A DNA stretch of 64,000 bases from an uncultured Prevotella sp. (lineage in GTDB: Bacteria > Bacteroidota > Bacteroidia > Bacteroidales > Bacteroidaceae). The number at the start of each line of letters is the position of its first letter. The stretch's first letter is position 1. Positions 25,590 through 34,793 of this stretch are shown here, piece after piece. Location: NCBI RefSeq assembly GCF_946404925.1, contig NZ_CAMJFM010000010.1:1-64000 (forward strand), given 5' to 3'. The notes under the pieces were generated by a model. It was not told where the DNA came from, made no database searches, and saw only the letters and a program-made list of their open reading frames with translations. Made by a program: the position numbers and the translations under genes.

Positions 25590-27077
25590 ATGTTTCGTAA
25601 GTTCCGACTCAATGTACAGCTTTTAGCTGAGATATTAGTGCTTTTAGCTCTAACGCTCGGCGTATTGGCATACTTCTCTCACAAGGTACTTAAGCGTGAG
25701 GCCATGCGTAATGCCAGCCTGATGCTTGATGCTACTGTGCAGGATATCGATAACATCCTGCTGAGTGTAGAGCAGTCAACGGGTAATATCTACCTCGACC
25801 TGCTGCAACATCTCGATAATCCTCAGCGAATGTTTACCTATAGCCGAGAGATAGTGGTTTCCAACCCAAATATTGTGGGGTGCGCCATCGCATTCAAACC
25901 TGGCTATTATCCTGGCAAAGACCTGTTTATGGCCTATATTCATCGTCGTGCGTTTGCCAACGATGTGAAGTCGGACCTTGTTACAACCGAGATGTTTGCC
26001 AATCGTCCTTATACTGAACAGGTATGGTATACCGAATCGATGAAAACCGGATGGATAGGCTGGACCGATCCGCTGAAGGGTGATGACACCGAGAACGAAC
26101 CGCTTGTGAATTTCTGTCTACCCATCACCGACAAAAATGGTGAGCGTGTTGGCGTGGTTGCTGTTGATGTGTCCATCAGTCAATTGTCAAAGATAGTTCT
26201 TGCAGCCAAACCATCGGAAAATGGCTATAGCGTTCTACTGGCACGTAATGGCTCGTTTATCGTTCATCCTAACGTAGATAAACTGGAGAGTCAGACGGTA
26301 TTCAGTCAGATGGACCAAGGTGCCGATGCCAGTGTACTAGAGGCAGCCGAAGCAATGGTAGCTGGCCATGTGGGCGAGAAGGACTTCAAGATGGATGGAA
26401 AGAATTGGACTGTGTTCTTCAAGCCTTTTGTCAGGGGCGAGTGGGAAGGCCGTTATAATGGCGAAGGAACATTGGGTTGGAGTGTGGGCGTGGTTTATCC
26501 CGACGAGGATATATTCGGCATCCATAATAAACTGGTTTTCCTTGTTATAGTTATCGCCTTTGTGGGTATACTTGCGTTCTTCCTATTGTGTACTTGGATT
26601 CTCCGTCGCCAGCTGAAACCGCTACGTAAACTCACCAACTCTGCCCAGCGTATAGCCAATGGTGATCTGAATGAAGAACTCAACTCTACTGACCGTGATG
26701 ATGAGATAGGACATCTCCAGAACCGATTCCGCAAGATGCAGAAGTCGCTGCAAAATCAGATTAGAGAACTGGAACAGGAAACAGCACAGCTACATCAGCG
26801 CAGCGATGTACTGAGGGCTGCCTACGGCAAGACTGAAGATGCAGACCGCATGAAGACATCGTTTCTGCACTATATGACCAACCAGATGTCGGTGCCCACC
26901 GAGAGTATCGACAGGAGTGTTACCACACTCTGTAACAATTATCATGATCTGAGTAAGGAGGAGATTGAAAAGCAGGTAGACAATATCCAACGTAAGAGCG
27001 ATGCTATAGTTGATCTGCTTAACCACATGATACACTTTACCGAAACCGATCAAGGAAAGGAGGCCCGCAATGAGTAG
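25590..27077 (+). CDS. dCache-HAMP sensor with degenerate HisKA, no ATPase domain
   Basis: 495 residues. Membrane helix about 10-30; dCache domain about 35-310 (GCAIAFKPGYYPGKDLFMAY, WYTESMKTGWIGWTDP, GVVAVDVSISQL, NGSFIVHPNVDKL); membrane helix about 314-338; HAMP about 340-392; coiled coil; then a HisKA-like helix whose H-box reads FLHYMTNQMSVP (425-436). The position of the phospho-accepting His is Asn431. The chain ends after the second helix with no HATPase domain. It therefore cannot act as an ordinary histidine kinase and is better viewed as a signalling partner for the flanking proteins. It overlaps the next gene by 8 nt. Confidence 0.75.
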   Translation: MFRKFRLNVQLLAEILVLLALTLGVLAYFSHKVLKREAMRNASLMLDATVQDIDNILLSVEQSTGNIYLDLLQHLDNPQRMFTYSREIVVSNPNIVGCAIAFKPGYYPGKDLFMAYIHRRAFANDVKSDLVTTEMFANRPYTEQVWYTESMKTGWIGWTDPLKGDDTENEPLVNFCLPITDKNGERVGVVAVDVSISQLSKIVLAAKPSENGYSVLLARNGSFIVHPNVDKLESQTVFSQMDQGADASVLEAAEAMVAGHVGEKDFKMDGKNWTVFFKPFVRGEWEGRYNGEGTLGWSVGVVYPDEDIFGIHNKLVFLVIVIAFVGILAFFLLCTWILRRQLKPLRKLTNSAQRIANGDLNEELNSTDRDDEIGHLQNRFRKMQKSLQNQIRELEQETAQLHQRSDVLRAAYGKTEDADRMKTSFLHYMTNQMSVPTESIDRSVTTLCNNYHDLSKEEIEKQVDNIQRKSDAIVDLLNHMIHFTETDQGKEARNE

Positions 27078-28977
27078 TCGCGAACTTAGGCTGTCACGTA
27101 AACTTAGTCTTGGCATCATCCTTCTGGCTGTGCCCATCTTCATCATGTCGCTGGGCGTGCTCTATGTGCAGTCGCGTTACCTTATCCATCAGGAGACTGT
27201 AGAGGGCGGCAATAACCTGCTGAACGCAGCACTCTATCGTGTGCGTAACTATATGAGTACTGTTGAGACTGCGGCAAATTCTAATGTATGGTTAATCGAG
27301 GAGAATCTTCGTCCCGACTCTATGCGCTCTGTATCTAACCGCATCGTTCGTCTTAATGCGCCCGTTGTAAGCAGCTCGATATTCATGGTGCCCGGTGTAT
27401 TACCTCAGTTTGGTCAGTACTTCTCAATATTTTCTGTAAATCAACGTGATACTGTTCTTACATATCTCGAACCAGAATACGATTACCTGTATAAGATATG
27501 TTACACCGAACCCTTAAAAACAGGTAAAGCGGGCTGGATTGATCCGTTTGTAGAGAACACCGAGGGCGAGGTAGATCACAATGAGGCCATAGCCACCTAT
27601 TGCAGACCTATACGCCTGTCTAACGGTAGAACTGTGGGAGTTCTTACCGCAGATATGTCGTTCAGTGGTTTGTCGAATATGCTCAACAACTTTGAGCATC
27701 AATATTCAAGCGCATTCTTTATGATTCTTGGTGGCGATGGTCGTTACTTGATGCATCCTGACACAACACGATTGTTCCGTAAGACAATCTTTACCGATGC
27801 CGACCCATCTAAGAATGCCGATATAGTAAGTCTGGGACACGAGATGGTAGCAGGTAAACATGGTTCTATACACGTAAGATATAACGGAACAATGTATCAC
27901 GTCATCTACCAACCAGTACCTGGTACAGACTGGAGTATGGCCGTGTTATGTCCTGATTACGATGCCATGAAGAGCTTCTATGAGTTGGGCTATGTCATCA
28001 TTGGTATCATCTTCATTGGTCTGTTACTTATTGTGTGGTTCACCAGTCAGATGGTTAAAAACACCATTCGCCCCATCAACAAGCTATTGGAGTCAACTCA
28101 ACAGATAGTAGATGGTAATTTTGACAAGCTGATTCCTGTGACCCATCGCAAGGGTGTTATGGCCCGCCTGCAAAACAGCTTTGCTAACATGCAGATGTCG
28201 CTAAACGATCGTATGGGGCGGCTGAGGACAAACCTTGAGGAAATACGACAACATAACGCTGAGTTAGAACAGGCACAACAGCAAGTTGATGACACCGTGA
28301 AGCGTAAGAACTTGTTTATTCAGCAGGTCGCTCAAAACATGCGCATGCCGCTTAACGTCATCACCGGTTTTGCCAACGTGATGCGCGATGGTGCCGACTC
28401 TAAGTCGCCTATGACTGATGAGGAGCTGATAAACATTGCTACTATGATGAAGAGCAATGCCGTAAACATGAATCGAATGGTGCTGATGCTGTTTGATGCA
28501 TCAGAGACCGACGGTAACGAAGCTCTGTTATGCAAACGAAGCGATGAGGTAGGGGTAAACGCTATGGCTCATGAGTGCATCAAGCACACGCACAGCCACT
28601 TCCCCAATGCTGTTATTCATTTCGAAACGTTGGTCGATGATACCCAGAATATCCTCACCAATCATCTGTTCCTAATGCGTACGCTTAGCGAACTGCTTTA
28701 TAACGCTGCTAAGTACACCAATGGGCAGAACATCAGCATCACGGTATCGCAATCAGCTACCACGGTACGCTATACCGTTCAGGATGTTGGTCCTGGTCTG
28801 CCTCCTGGCTCTATGGATCAATTCTTCAAGCCCTTTACCAAGATAGAGAATCTGGCCGAAGGTCTGGGCTTAGGTCTGCCGCTGGCAAAGCGCCACGCTA
28901 TAAGTCTGGGTGGTGATCTGATTTTTGATGTAGACTACCACGAAGGCTGTAGGGTGATGCTCGAACTGCCGAAGTAG
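27070..28977 (+). CDS. dCache-HAMP sensor kinase-like protein lacking the phospho-acceptor histidine
   Basis: 635 residues. Membrane helix about 12-34; dCache about 40-300 (WIDPFVENTEGE, GVLTADMSFSGL, GRYLMHPDTTRLF); membrane helix about 306-326; HAMP about 328-380; coiled coil 380-412; HisKA-like region; HATPase 535-635. The ATP site looks complete: N-box ELLYNAAKYT (Asn545), G1 DVGPG (572-576), F-box and G2 GLGLGLPLAK. The H-box reads FIQQVAQNMRMPL, with Gln422 where the phosphorylated His belongs. It could bind ATP but not autophosphorylate canonically. No response regulator is nearby. Last of three sensors in the operon; the AsmA-like gene follows after 7 nt. Confidence 0.8.
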   Translation: MSSRELRLSRKLSLGIILLAVPIFIMSLGVLYVQSRYLIHQETVEGGNNLLNAALYRVRNYMSTVETAANSNVWLIEENLRPDSMRSVSNRIVRLNAPVVSSSIFMVPGVLPQFGQYFSIFSVNQRDTVLTYLEPEYDYLYKICYTEPLKTGKAGWIDPFVENTEGEVDHNEAIATYCRPIRLSNGRTVGVLTADMSFSGLSNMLNNFEHQYSSAFFMILGGDGRYLMHPDTTRLFRKTIFTDADPSKNADIVSLGHEMVAGKHGSIHVRYNGTMYHVIYQPVPGTDWSMAVLCPDYDAMKSFYELGYVIIGIIFIGLLLIVWFTSQMVKNTIRPINKLLESTQQIVDGNFDKLIPVTHRKGVMARLQNSFANMQMSLNDRMGRLRTNLEEIRQHNAELEQAQQQVDDTVKRKNLFIQQVAQNMRMPLNVITGFANVMRDGADSKSPMTDEELINIATMMKSNAVNMNRMVLMLFDASETDGNEALLCKRSDEVGVNAMAHECIKHTHSHFPNAVIHFETLVDDTQNILTNHLFLMRTLSELLYNAAKYTNGQNISITVSQSATTVRYTVQDVGPGLPPGSMDQFFKPFTKIENLAEGLGLGLPLAKRHAISLGGDLIFDVDYHEGCRVMLELPK

Positions 28978-28984
28978 CTGAAGG

Positions 28985-30919
28985 ATGAAGAGAATTATCA
29001 TACTTACACTGAAGATATTGGGCGGACTTGTAGCACTTGTAGTGGTGCTGCTTGTTGCGGTTTTCATATATATAAACTCGAGTGCGGGGCAGCAACGTCT
29101 ACTTAGGTTTGCCACAGATCTGCTGCAGGATAAGTTGGAAACAAAGGTGCAGATAGACAGCGTAAGCGTGAACTTTGGTACGCTGGATGTAAACCTGATT
29201 GGTCTGGATGTAGAAGACAGACAGCAGCGCCCATTGTTACAGACTGACCGTATTGCCGTGAGCATAGAAAAAAAGAAATTGCTGACACATAGAGTAGAGG
29301 TAGAGAGTGCACATATTGATGGACTGAGGGCGCAGGTACATACTCCCAAAGACAGTGCAGCCAACTATCAGTTTATAATTGATGCCTTTAAGACTGACAA
29401 GACCAAAACACAGGAGAAACCGAAATCTAAGAATCAACTTGTGTTAGACATTCATAAGTTGCACCTTTCTAATATATACGTTGAACACCATGGTGTTACC
29501 AAGAAAGGATACAATCAGACAACTACGTTTGCTCTGACCGATTTGTTATTAAAGTCAAAAGGGAGTAAATATGCGGTAGTAGTTGATAATCTGCGATTTG
29601 CAACCGATAATCATCAGTCGCGCAAGAATACCAATCGCCCTAAGAGAGGATTCTTTGATGCTGGCCATTTGGACGTAACGGCAAGCATGGAGATGATGGT
29701 GAACCACTACGGAAAAGATACCGTACATGTATCACTGACAAAGTGTATGGCAAGGGATTCGATAACTGGATTCGATGTTAAGGATCTGCATTTTAATGTA
29801 GGTATCAACAAAACTACTGCTTATGTAAGCAACCTTGAACTGCAGCATCTGAACACCAAACTGAGTTTTGATAGTGCTACCATACAGTTGCCCAGCAAGA
29901 AACAGGGACGAAAGCTTGAGTATGCCACAACGATGATAAGCGGCAGCACGCTGCTAAAGGATATTGCAAGGCCGTTTGCACCTGCACTGAGCCGATTCAG
30001 CATACCACTGCACTTCAAGGTGCTGATGAGCGGTACCGACAGTACTATGCACTTTAGAAAGGCACACGTAAACACGGCTGACCAGAAGCTGAAGGTGGAT
30101 GCTAACGGCGACATAACACATCTGCAAGAAAAGGAGAAACTGTTTATACGCTTCAACGTGAGCAAGATGAGTACAGACGCCACAACAGCCCAGAAGATAA
30201 TTAACCAGTTTGTGGTTAAGAAATTCATGATGCGCCAGTTGAACAACTTAGGCGCCATAGGCTATAAAGGCAGTTTCGATGTTCTGTATAAAATGGAGAA
30301 GTTCCGCGGCGTGCTGAGTACATCGAAGGGAAGCTTGGGCTTTAACCTCACGCTGAACGAGAAGACAAAATATCTCACAGGATCGGTACGTACCAAGGGG
30401 TTCAGACTTGGTCAGGTAGTAGAGATGAAGGACATCGGCGATGTGGGCTTTGGAGCCGACTTCTGTTTTGATTACTCAAAACCCCGTACAGCACGAGTGC
30501 GCCGACTGAGAGGTGGTAAACTGCCTATAGGTTGGGTAAACGTGAAAGGTGCAAGCGCCAGCTACAAGAAGATAAGGATGAGCGACATAAATGCTACGAT
30601 TAAGAGCGATGGTGTGGTGGCCCAGGGACACATAGAACAGCGCAAAAAACTGACCGACCTGCTGTGCGATTTCACCTTTAACAATACCGACTCTATCCAC
30701 AAAATGAAGATAAAGCCAGCCATGAGACTAAAGAATATGCCATGGCAGAAGAAGATGACCGACGAGGAAAGAGACAGACTACGCGCTGCCAAACAGAAGG
30801 CCAAAGAAGAAAAGAAAGCTACTAAAGCCGCCATGAAGGCAGAGAAAAAAGCTGCTAAGGAGGCTCGCAAAGCTGAGAAGGCAGCAGCTAAAGCAGCAAA
30901 AAAACAAAATAATCAGTAG
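28985..30919 (+). CDS. AsmA-like envelope protein with a Lys/Ala-rich tail
   Basis: 644 residues. One N-terminal membrane anchor (about 9-31, GGLVALVVVLLVAVFIYI) leads into the AsmA-type start (SSAGQQRLLRFATDLLQDKLETKVQIDSVSVNFGTLDVNLIGL), then long beta-rich repeats typical of bridge-like lipid-transfer proteins of the AsmA/TamB group. The final ~65 residues are a charged, low-complexity segment (EERDRLRAAKQKAKEEKKATK and more Lys/Ala) likely to be a flexible or helical tail. Such proteins are thought to move phospholipids to, or assist assembly at, the outer membrane. The tight spacing with the sensor genes suggests a shared transcript, but functional linkage is not shown. Confidence 0.75.
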   Translation: MKRIIILTLKILGGLVALVVVLLVAVFIYINSSAGQQRLLRFATDLLQDKLETKVQIDSVSVNFGTLDVNLIGLDVEDRQQRPLLQTDRIAVSIEKKKLLTHRVEVESAHIDGLRAQVHTPKDSAANYQFIIDAFKTDKTKTQEKPKSKNQLVLDIHKLHLSNIYVEHHGVTKKGYNQTTTFALTDLLLKSKGSKYAVVVDNLRFATDNHQSRKNTNRPKRGFFDAGHLDVTASMEMMVNHYGKDTVHVSLTKCMARDSITGFDVKDLHFNVGINKTTAYVSNLELQHLNTKLSFDSATIQLPSKKQGRKLEYATTMISGSTLLKDIARPFAPALSRFSIPLHFKVLMSGTDSTMHFRKAHVNTADQKLKVDANGDITHLQEKEKLFIRFNVSKMSTDATTAQKIINQFVVKKFMMRQLNNLGAIGYKGSFDVLYKMEKFRGVLSTSKGSLGFNLTLNEKTKYLTGSVRTKGFRLGQVVEMKDIGDVGFGADFCFDYSKPRTARVRRLRGGKLPIGWVNVKGASASYKKIRMSDINATIKSDGVVAQGHIEQRKKLTDLLCDFTFNNTDSIHKMKIKPAMRLKNMPWQKKMTDEERDRLRAAKQKAKEEKKATKAAMKAEKKAAKEARKAEKAAAKAAKKQNNQ

Positions 30920-30947
30920 AATCCTTGTTGTACGTAGAAAAAATCAG

Positions 30948-30955
30948 TACCTTTG
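30948..30955 (+). promoter_or_regulatory. -7 box of the dacC-like gene
   Basis: TACCTTTGC lies 24 nt upstream of the ATG at 30979. It overlaps the longer open frame from 30925, so the downstream start is used. Confidence 0.55.
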
Positions 30956-30978
30956 CACCTGATTTAGGATATTTAGGT

Positions 30979-31920
30979 ATGAAAAAGATATATTATGCGA
31001 TACTCACCATGATGCTGGTCACTGGGCTGGCATCGTGTGGTTTAGGGAAGGAGCCTGAGCCACAAAAATCACCCGAGGAGATAAGACTGGAAGAGATAAA
31101 CCGTATGGATACCGTAGAGTTGCTAATGCGTGTGAATCCTGATACAATAGAGGGCCACTCGAAACTCGACTCGCTATCGGCCGATGCTTGGATGCTAATT
31201 GACGATAGTGCAGGCATCGTGATATCGGCTAAGAATGCCTACTGTAAGCGATATATGGCATCGATAACCAAGATGATGACAGGACTGCTAGCGCTTGAAA
31301 AGGGTACTATGAACGACACCATAGAGATTACTGAGGATGTATATATAAACAAAGACAGTCGTGTGCGACTGGGTAACGCTTTCACCATGGGCGACCTGAT
31401 AACGGAGATGATGATGATAAGCGACAATGATGCCGCCTATGCGCTGGCGAAGCACGTAGCTGGCGACACATTGGCATTCTACGACCTGATGAACCGTAAG
31501 GCTATGTATCTGGGTATGGACAGTACACATTTTGCAAATCCCAATGGTATGCCTAACGATAATAACTACAGTAGTGCAGCCGATTTGGTAAAACTAGCAC
31601 GATACTGCATGCGCGACAGTGCCTTTGCTGCTATAGTTGGAACAGCCGAAAAACAGATACCAATGCTTGACGGTCGACACTTGGACTGCCGAAACAGTAA
31701 TGCGCTGATACATACCTACGAGGGCTGCACAGGCATCAAAACAGGATTTACACGCCAAGCTGGATATTGTCTGGCTTCGCAGGCCACACGTGACGGTATA
31801 ACACTAACGTTAGTGCTATTAAACAGTAGAAGCTTCAAAAGCAGATTTGTTGAATCGGCTGCAATACTTGACTACGGATTCCGAGTGATGAAGGCCTACA
31901 AGCGGAACTCGAAATGCTGA
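30979..31920 (+). CDS. D-alanyl-D-alanine carboxypeptidase, PBP5/DacA-type lipoprotein
   Basis: 313 residues from ATG 30979, which gives a lipoprotein signal (MKKIYYAILTMM, lipobox LASC). The three penicillin-binding motifs are present: SITK (catalytic Ser, in YMASITKMM), SDN, and KTG (in GIKTGFT). The protein ends without the usual long C-terminal domain and amphipathic anchor, consistent with lipid anchoring instead. It trims the terminal D-Ala from periplasmic peptidoglycan stem peptides (serine peptidase S11). The 3' end overlaps the convergent M15 peptidase gene by 25 nt. Together with ddpX (4913) this window encodes three D-Ala-related wall peptidases. Confidence 0.88.
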   Translation: MKKIYYAILTMMLVTGLASCGLGKEPEPQKSPEEIRLEEINRMDTVELLMRVNPDTIEGHSKLDSLSADAWMLIDDSAGIVISAKNAYCKRYMASITKMMTGLLALEKGTMNDTIEITEDVYINKDSRVRLGNAFTMGDLITEMMMISDNDAAYALAKHVAGDTLAFYDLMNRKAMYLGMDSTHFANPNGMPNDNNYSSAADLVKLARYCMRDSAFAAIVGTAEKQIPMLDGRHLDCRNSNALIHTYEGCTGIKTGFTRQAGYCLASQATRDGITLTLVLLNSRSFKSRFVESAAILDYGFRVMKAYKRNSKC

Positions 31921-32540
31921 TAATCTTTCATGGTGCGCCAGGCGCCGCCCCAGCTAAAACCATGTTTAATGAATAGTTTATAGCAAAGATCGTTGGTTGT
32001 GATCTTATATGGAAAATCGGCCTTGCGGTCAATGTAAGGTTTGCCTGTAGCGGGCTCTACTATCTGACTGCCGTCCTTTTTGCTGTATCTGATATAAGGA
32101 TTGTAAAGCGGATTAATATCTATGGCTAATCCGCGGGCATGCTTTGAAAGATTTTTTGACCCTGACACGTTGCGATAACAGAAACAACTGGTATTGTTGG
32201 CACGCATCTGGCGTTCGTCGTCGGCCCCATAGTTATCTGGCAGACGTATCTGCTGAATAGGATAGTGGGCACGATACAGCTCGCGGAAAATTGCGAGCAG
32301 CTTCTGAGCAATTAGCTTGTTGCAGATAAGCTCGCCTACATGAGTGCGGCCTTCGAGGTCGTAATGCGAAACGCGCAGATAGCGTAAATCAGAGCGGATG
32401 ATGTAAGGATTATCATGCCATGTACGACCTTGCATGGTGGTCCACACGCTGTCAGGAATTGTTTGAGAAGTAAATACCTGGCCTTGTGCACCAATGGTGC
32501 AGCAAAGCCAGATAAATATTGTAACGAGTAAATGTTTCAT
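31896..32540 (-). CDS. Exported M15-family peptidoglycan peptidase
   Basis: 214 residues with a signal peptide (MKHLLVTIFIWLCCTIGAQG). The M15 zinc motif SKHARGLAIDINP supplies His and Asp, and the C-terminal KDYQHFEF supplies the third His after a WGGAW segment. The pattern SxHxxGxAxDxNP with WGG...DxxHFE is closest to M15C endopeptidases (L-Ala-D-Glu or L,D-type) rather than VanX. It should cut peptidoglycan stem peptides in the periplasm. It lies 9 nt after hppA on the same strand, probably in one transcript, and overlaps the convergent carboxypeptidase gene. Confidence 0.8.
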   Translation of the reverse strand: MKHLLVTIFIWLCCTIGAQGQVFTSQTIPDSVWTTMQGRTWHDNPYIIRSDLRYLRVSHYDLEGRTHVGELICNKLIAQKLLAIFRELYRAHYPIQQIRLPDNYGADDERQMRANNTSCFCYRNVSGSKNLSKHARGLAIDINPLYNPYIRYSKKDGSQIVEPATGKPYIDRKADFPYKITTNDLCYKLFIKHGFSWGGAWRTMKDYQHFEFRL

Positions 32541-32549
32541 TATCTAAAG

Positions 32550-34736
32550 TTACATGAATGCAACTGTGAGACCAGCCATGACGATGCTAACCATAGACAT
32601 GAGCTTGATCAGTATGTTGAGCGATGGACCAGAAGTATCCTTGAATGGATCGCCAACGGTATCACCTACGATGCAGGCCTTATGAGCAAATGAACCCTTA
32701 CCGCCAAAGGCACCCTCTTCGATATTCTTCTTGGCATTATCCCATGCACCGCCTGCATTGGCCATAAATACAGCCAGAGTAAAACCACCTGCTAATCCGC
32801 CAACAAGCAGACCGAGCACGCCAGCCACGCCAAGTACGCAACCAACAATAATTGGGATGATGATGGCGAGTACAGATGGAACTATCATTTCGTGCTGAGC
32901 TGCACGGGTTGAAATTTCTACGCAACGACCATAATCGGGAGTGCCTGTACCCTCGAGGATTCCAGCAATTTCCTTGAACTGGCGACGAACCTCCTGTACC
33001 ATTTTCTCGGCAGCGCGGCCCACAGCCTCCATAGTCATACCACAGAACAGGAAGGCGGCCATAGCACCGATAAAAGCACCAACCAGAACCTTAGGATTCA
33101 TGAGGTTAACCTGGAAGAAGTTCATAAAGTCAGGAATGTTTGCATTGGCAGCCGAGATAACATCGCCCTGCAGATTCTCCATTGCAACATTAGCACGGGT
33201 CATAGCGATCTTAATTTCCTCGATATAAGATGCCAGCAGAGCTAGAGCGGTAAGAGCAGCCGAACCAATGGCAAAGCCCTTGCCTGTGGCTGCTGTAGTA
33301 TTTCCTAAAGCGTCGAGAGCATCGGTGCGGTGACGTACCTCCTCGCCAAGACTTGACATTTCGGCATTTCCGCCAGCGTTATCAGCAATAGGACCATAAG
33401 CATCAGTGGCCAGTGTGATGCCAAGTGTTGACAGCATACCTACGGCAGCAATACCGATACCATACAAACCGTGAGCCAGCGATTCGGACGACATTGAAAG
33501 GTCGAACCCGTTAGCGCAGAGATAGCTGAGCATAATAGCTATACCTATGGTGATGACAGGGATACAGGTAGAAATCATACCTGTGCCGATACCCTTGATG
33601 ATAACGGTAGCAGCACCTGTCTGACCAGCCTCAGAAATCTGCTGGGTGGGTTTGTATGAGTGAGATGTATAATACTCGGTGGCCTGACCGATGATGACAC
33701 CAGCTGCAAGACCTGAAATGACTGAGAATGAGAGACCGAGCCAATTCTCAATACCAAGCAGATAGAGAATGGCAAAGGTGGCTGCAGCAATAAGTACGGC
33801 GCTGACATTTGTGCCTACTGAGAGCGAGCGTAGCAGATCCTTCATAGTAGCGCCTTCCTTGGTGCGAACCAAGAATATGCCTAATAGAGAGAGGAATACG
33901 CCAACCGCAGCTATCAGCATAGGAGCAATAACAGCCTTAAGCTGGATATCGAGTCCGGCTACGCCAAAAGCTGCTGCACCAAGAGCTGCCGTACTGAGTA
34001 TTGAGCCGCAATAGCTCTCATAAAGGTCAGCCCCCATACCGGCTACATCACCAACATTATCACCTACGTTATCGGCAATAGTAGCAGGATTACGCGGATC
34101 GTCCTCAGGAATATCGGCCTCAACCTTACCAACGATATCGGCACCAACATCGGCTGCCTTGGTATAGATACCGCCACCGACACGAGCGAACAGAGCCTGA
34201 CACGAAGCACCCATACCAAAGGTAAGCATGGTAGTGGTGATAGAGATAAGGCCATCGGCATCGAAGTGATTAAGCACAACGAACCAGATGGCAATATCGA
34301 GCAGACCTAGACCTACTACGGTGAGCCCCATAACGGCACCCGAACGAAAGGCTATCTTCAAACCGGCATCAAGACTCTCACGTGCAGCATTAGCTGTGCG
34401 GGCAGAGGCATAAGTAGCAGTCTTCATTCCGAAGAAACCTGCCAAGCCAGAGAAGAATCCGCCTGTGAGGAAGGCGAATGGAACCCAGGGGTTCTGGACA
34501 TTAAGTCCGTAGGCCATAAAGGCAAATAGCACGCAGAGCACGGCAAACACAATGCCCACAACTTTGTACTGCTGCTTGAGATAAGCCATTGCACCTTTGC
34601 GCACATAGAGCGCAATCTCTTTCATTCGTGGCGTACCCTCGTCGGCCTTCATCATCTGAGTGAAGAAGTAATACGCCATGCCTAGTGCCACAATCGATGC
34701 GACGGGCACTAGCCAGAAAACGTTAGGAATCATCAT
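32550..34736 (-). CDS. hppA: Membrane-bound pyrophosphatase (ion pump)
   Basis: 728 residues and about 15-16 membrane helices. The pyrophosphate-site motifs are present: GGGIYTKAADVGADIVGKVE, DDPRNPATIADNVGDNVGD, DAYGPIADNAGGNAEM and the C-terminal GDTVGDPFKDTSGPS. At the site that separates subfamilies the sequence is GNTTAATGKG: Ala where K+-independent pumps have Lys. This predicts a K+-dependent enzyme, and in Bacteroides that group includes Na+ and Na+/H+ pumps. It hydrolyses PPi to drive cation export across the inner membrane. The M15 peptidase gene follows after 9 nt. Confidence 0.95.
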   Translation of the reverse strand: MMIPNVFWLVPVASIVALGMAYYFFTQMMKADEGTPRMKEIALYVRKGAMAYLKQQYKVVGIVFAVLCVLFAFMAYGLNVQNPWVPFAFLTGGFFSGLAGFFGMKTATYASARTANAARESLDAGLKIAFRSGAVMGLTVVGLGLLDIAIWFVVLNHFDADGLISITTTMLTFGMGASCQALFARVGGGIYTKAADVGADIVGKVEADIPEDDPRNPATIADNVGDNVGDVAGMGADLYESYCGSILSTAALGAAAFGVAGLDIQLKAVIAPMLIAAVGVFLSLLGIFLVRTKEGATMKDLLRSLSVGTNVSAVLIAAATFAILYLLGIENWLGLSFSVISGLAAGVIIGQATEYYTSHSYKPTQQISEAGQTGAATVIIKGIGTGMISTCIPVITIGIAIMLSYLCANGFDLSMSSESLAHGLYGIGIAAVGMLSTLGITLATDAYGPIADNAGGNAEMSSLGEEVRHRTDALDALGNTTAATGKGFAIGSAALTALALLASYIEEIKIAMTRANVAMENLQGDVISAANANIPDFMNFFQVNLMNPKVLVGAFIGAMAAFLFCGMTMEAVGRAAEKMVQEVRRQFKEIAGILEGTGTPDYGRCVEISTRAAQHEMIVPSVLAIIIPIIVGCVLGVAGVLGLLVGGLAGGFTLAVFMANAGGAWDNAKKNIEEGAFGGKGSFAHKACIVGDTVGDPFKDTSGPSLNILIKLMSMVSIVMAGLTVAFM

Positions 34737-34793
34737 AATAGGTTCTAGTTTTATTGGAATTGTTGATTAGGTAATTTCGCTCACGTGGAGTTT

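Noticed and set aside
28985..30919. Histone-like function from the Lys/Ala-rich tail of the AsmA-like protein
   Set aside because: The protein has a membrane anchor with the bulk in the periplasm; a charged tail alone does not suggest chromosomal DNA binding.
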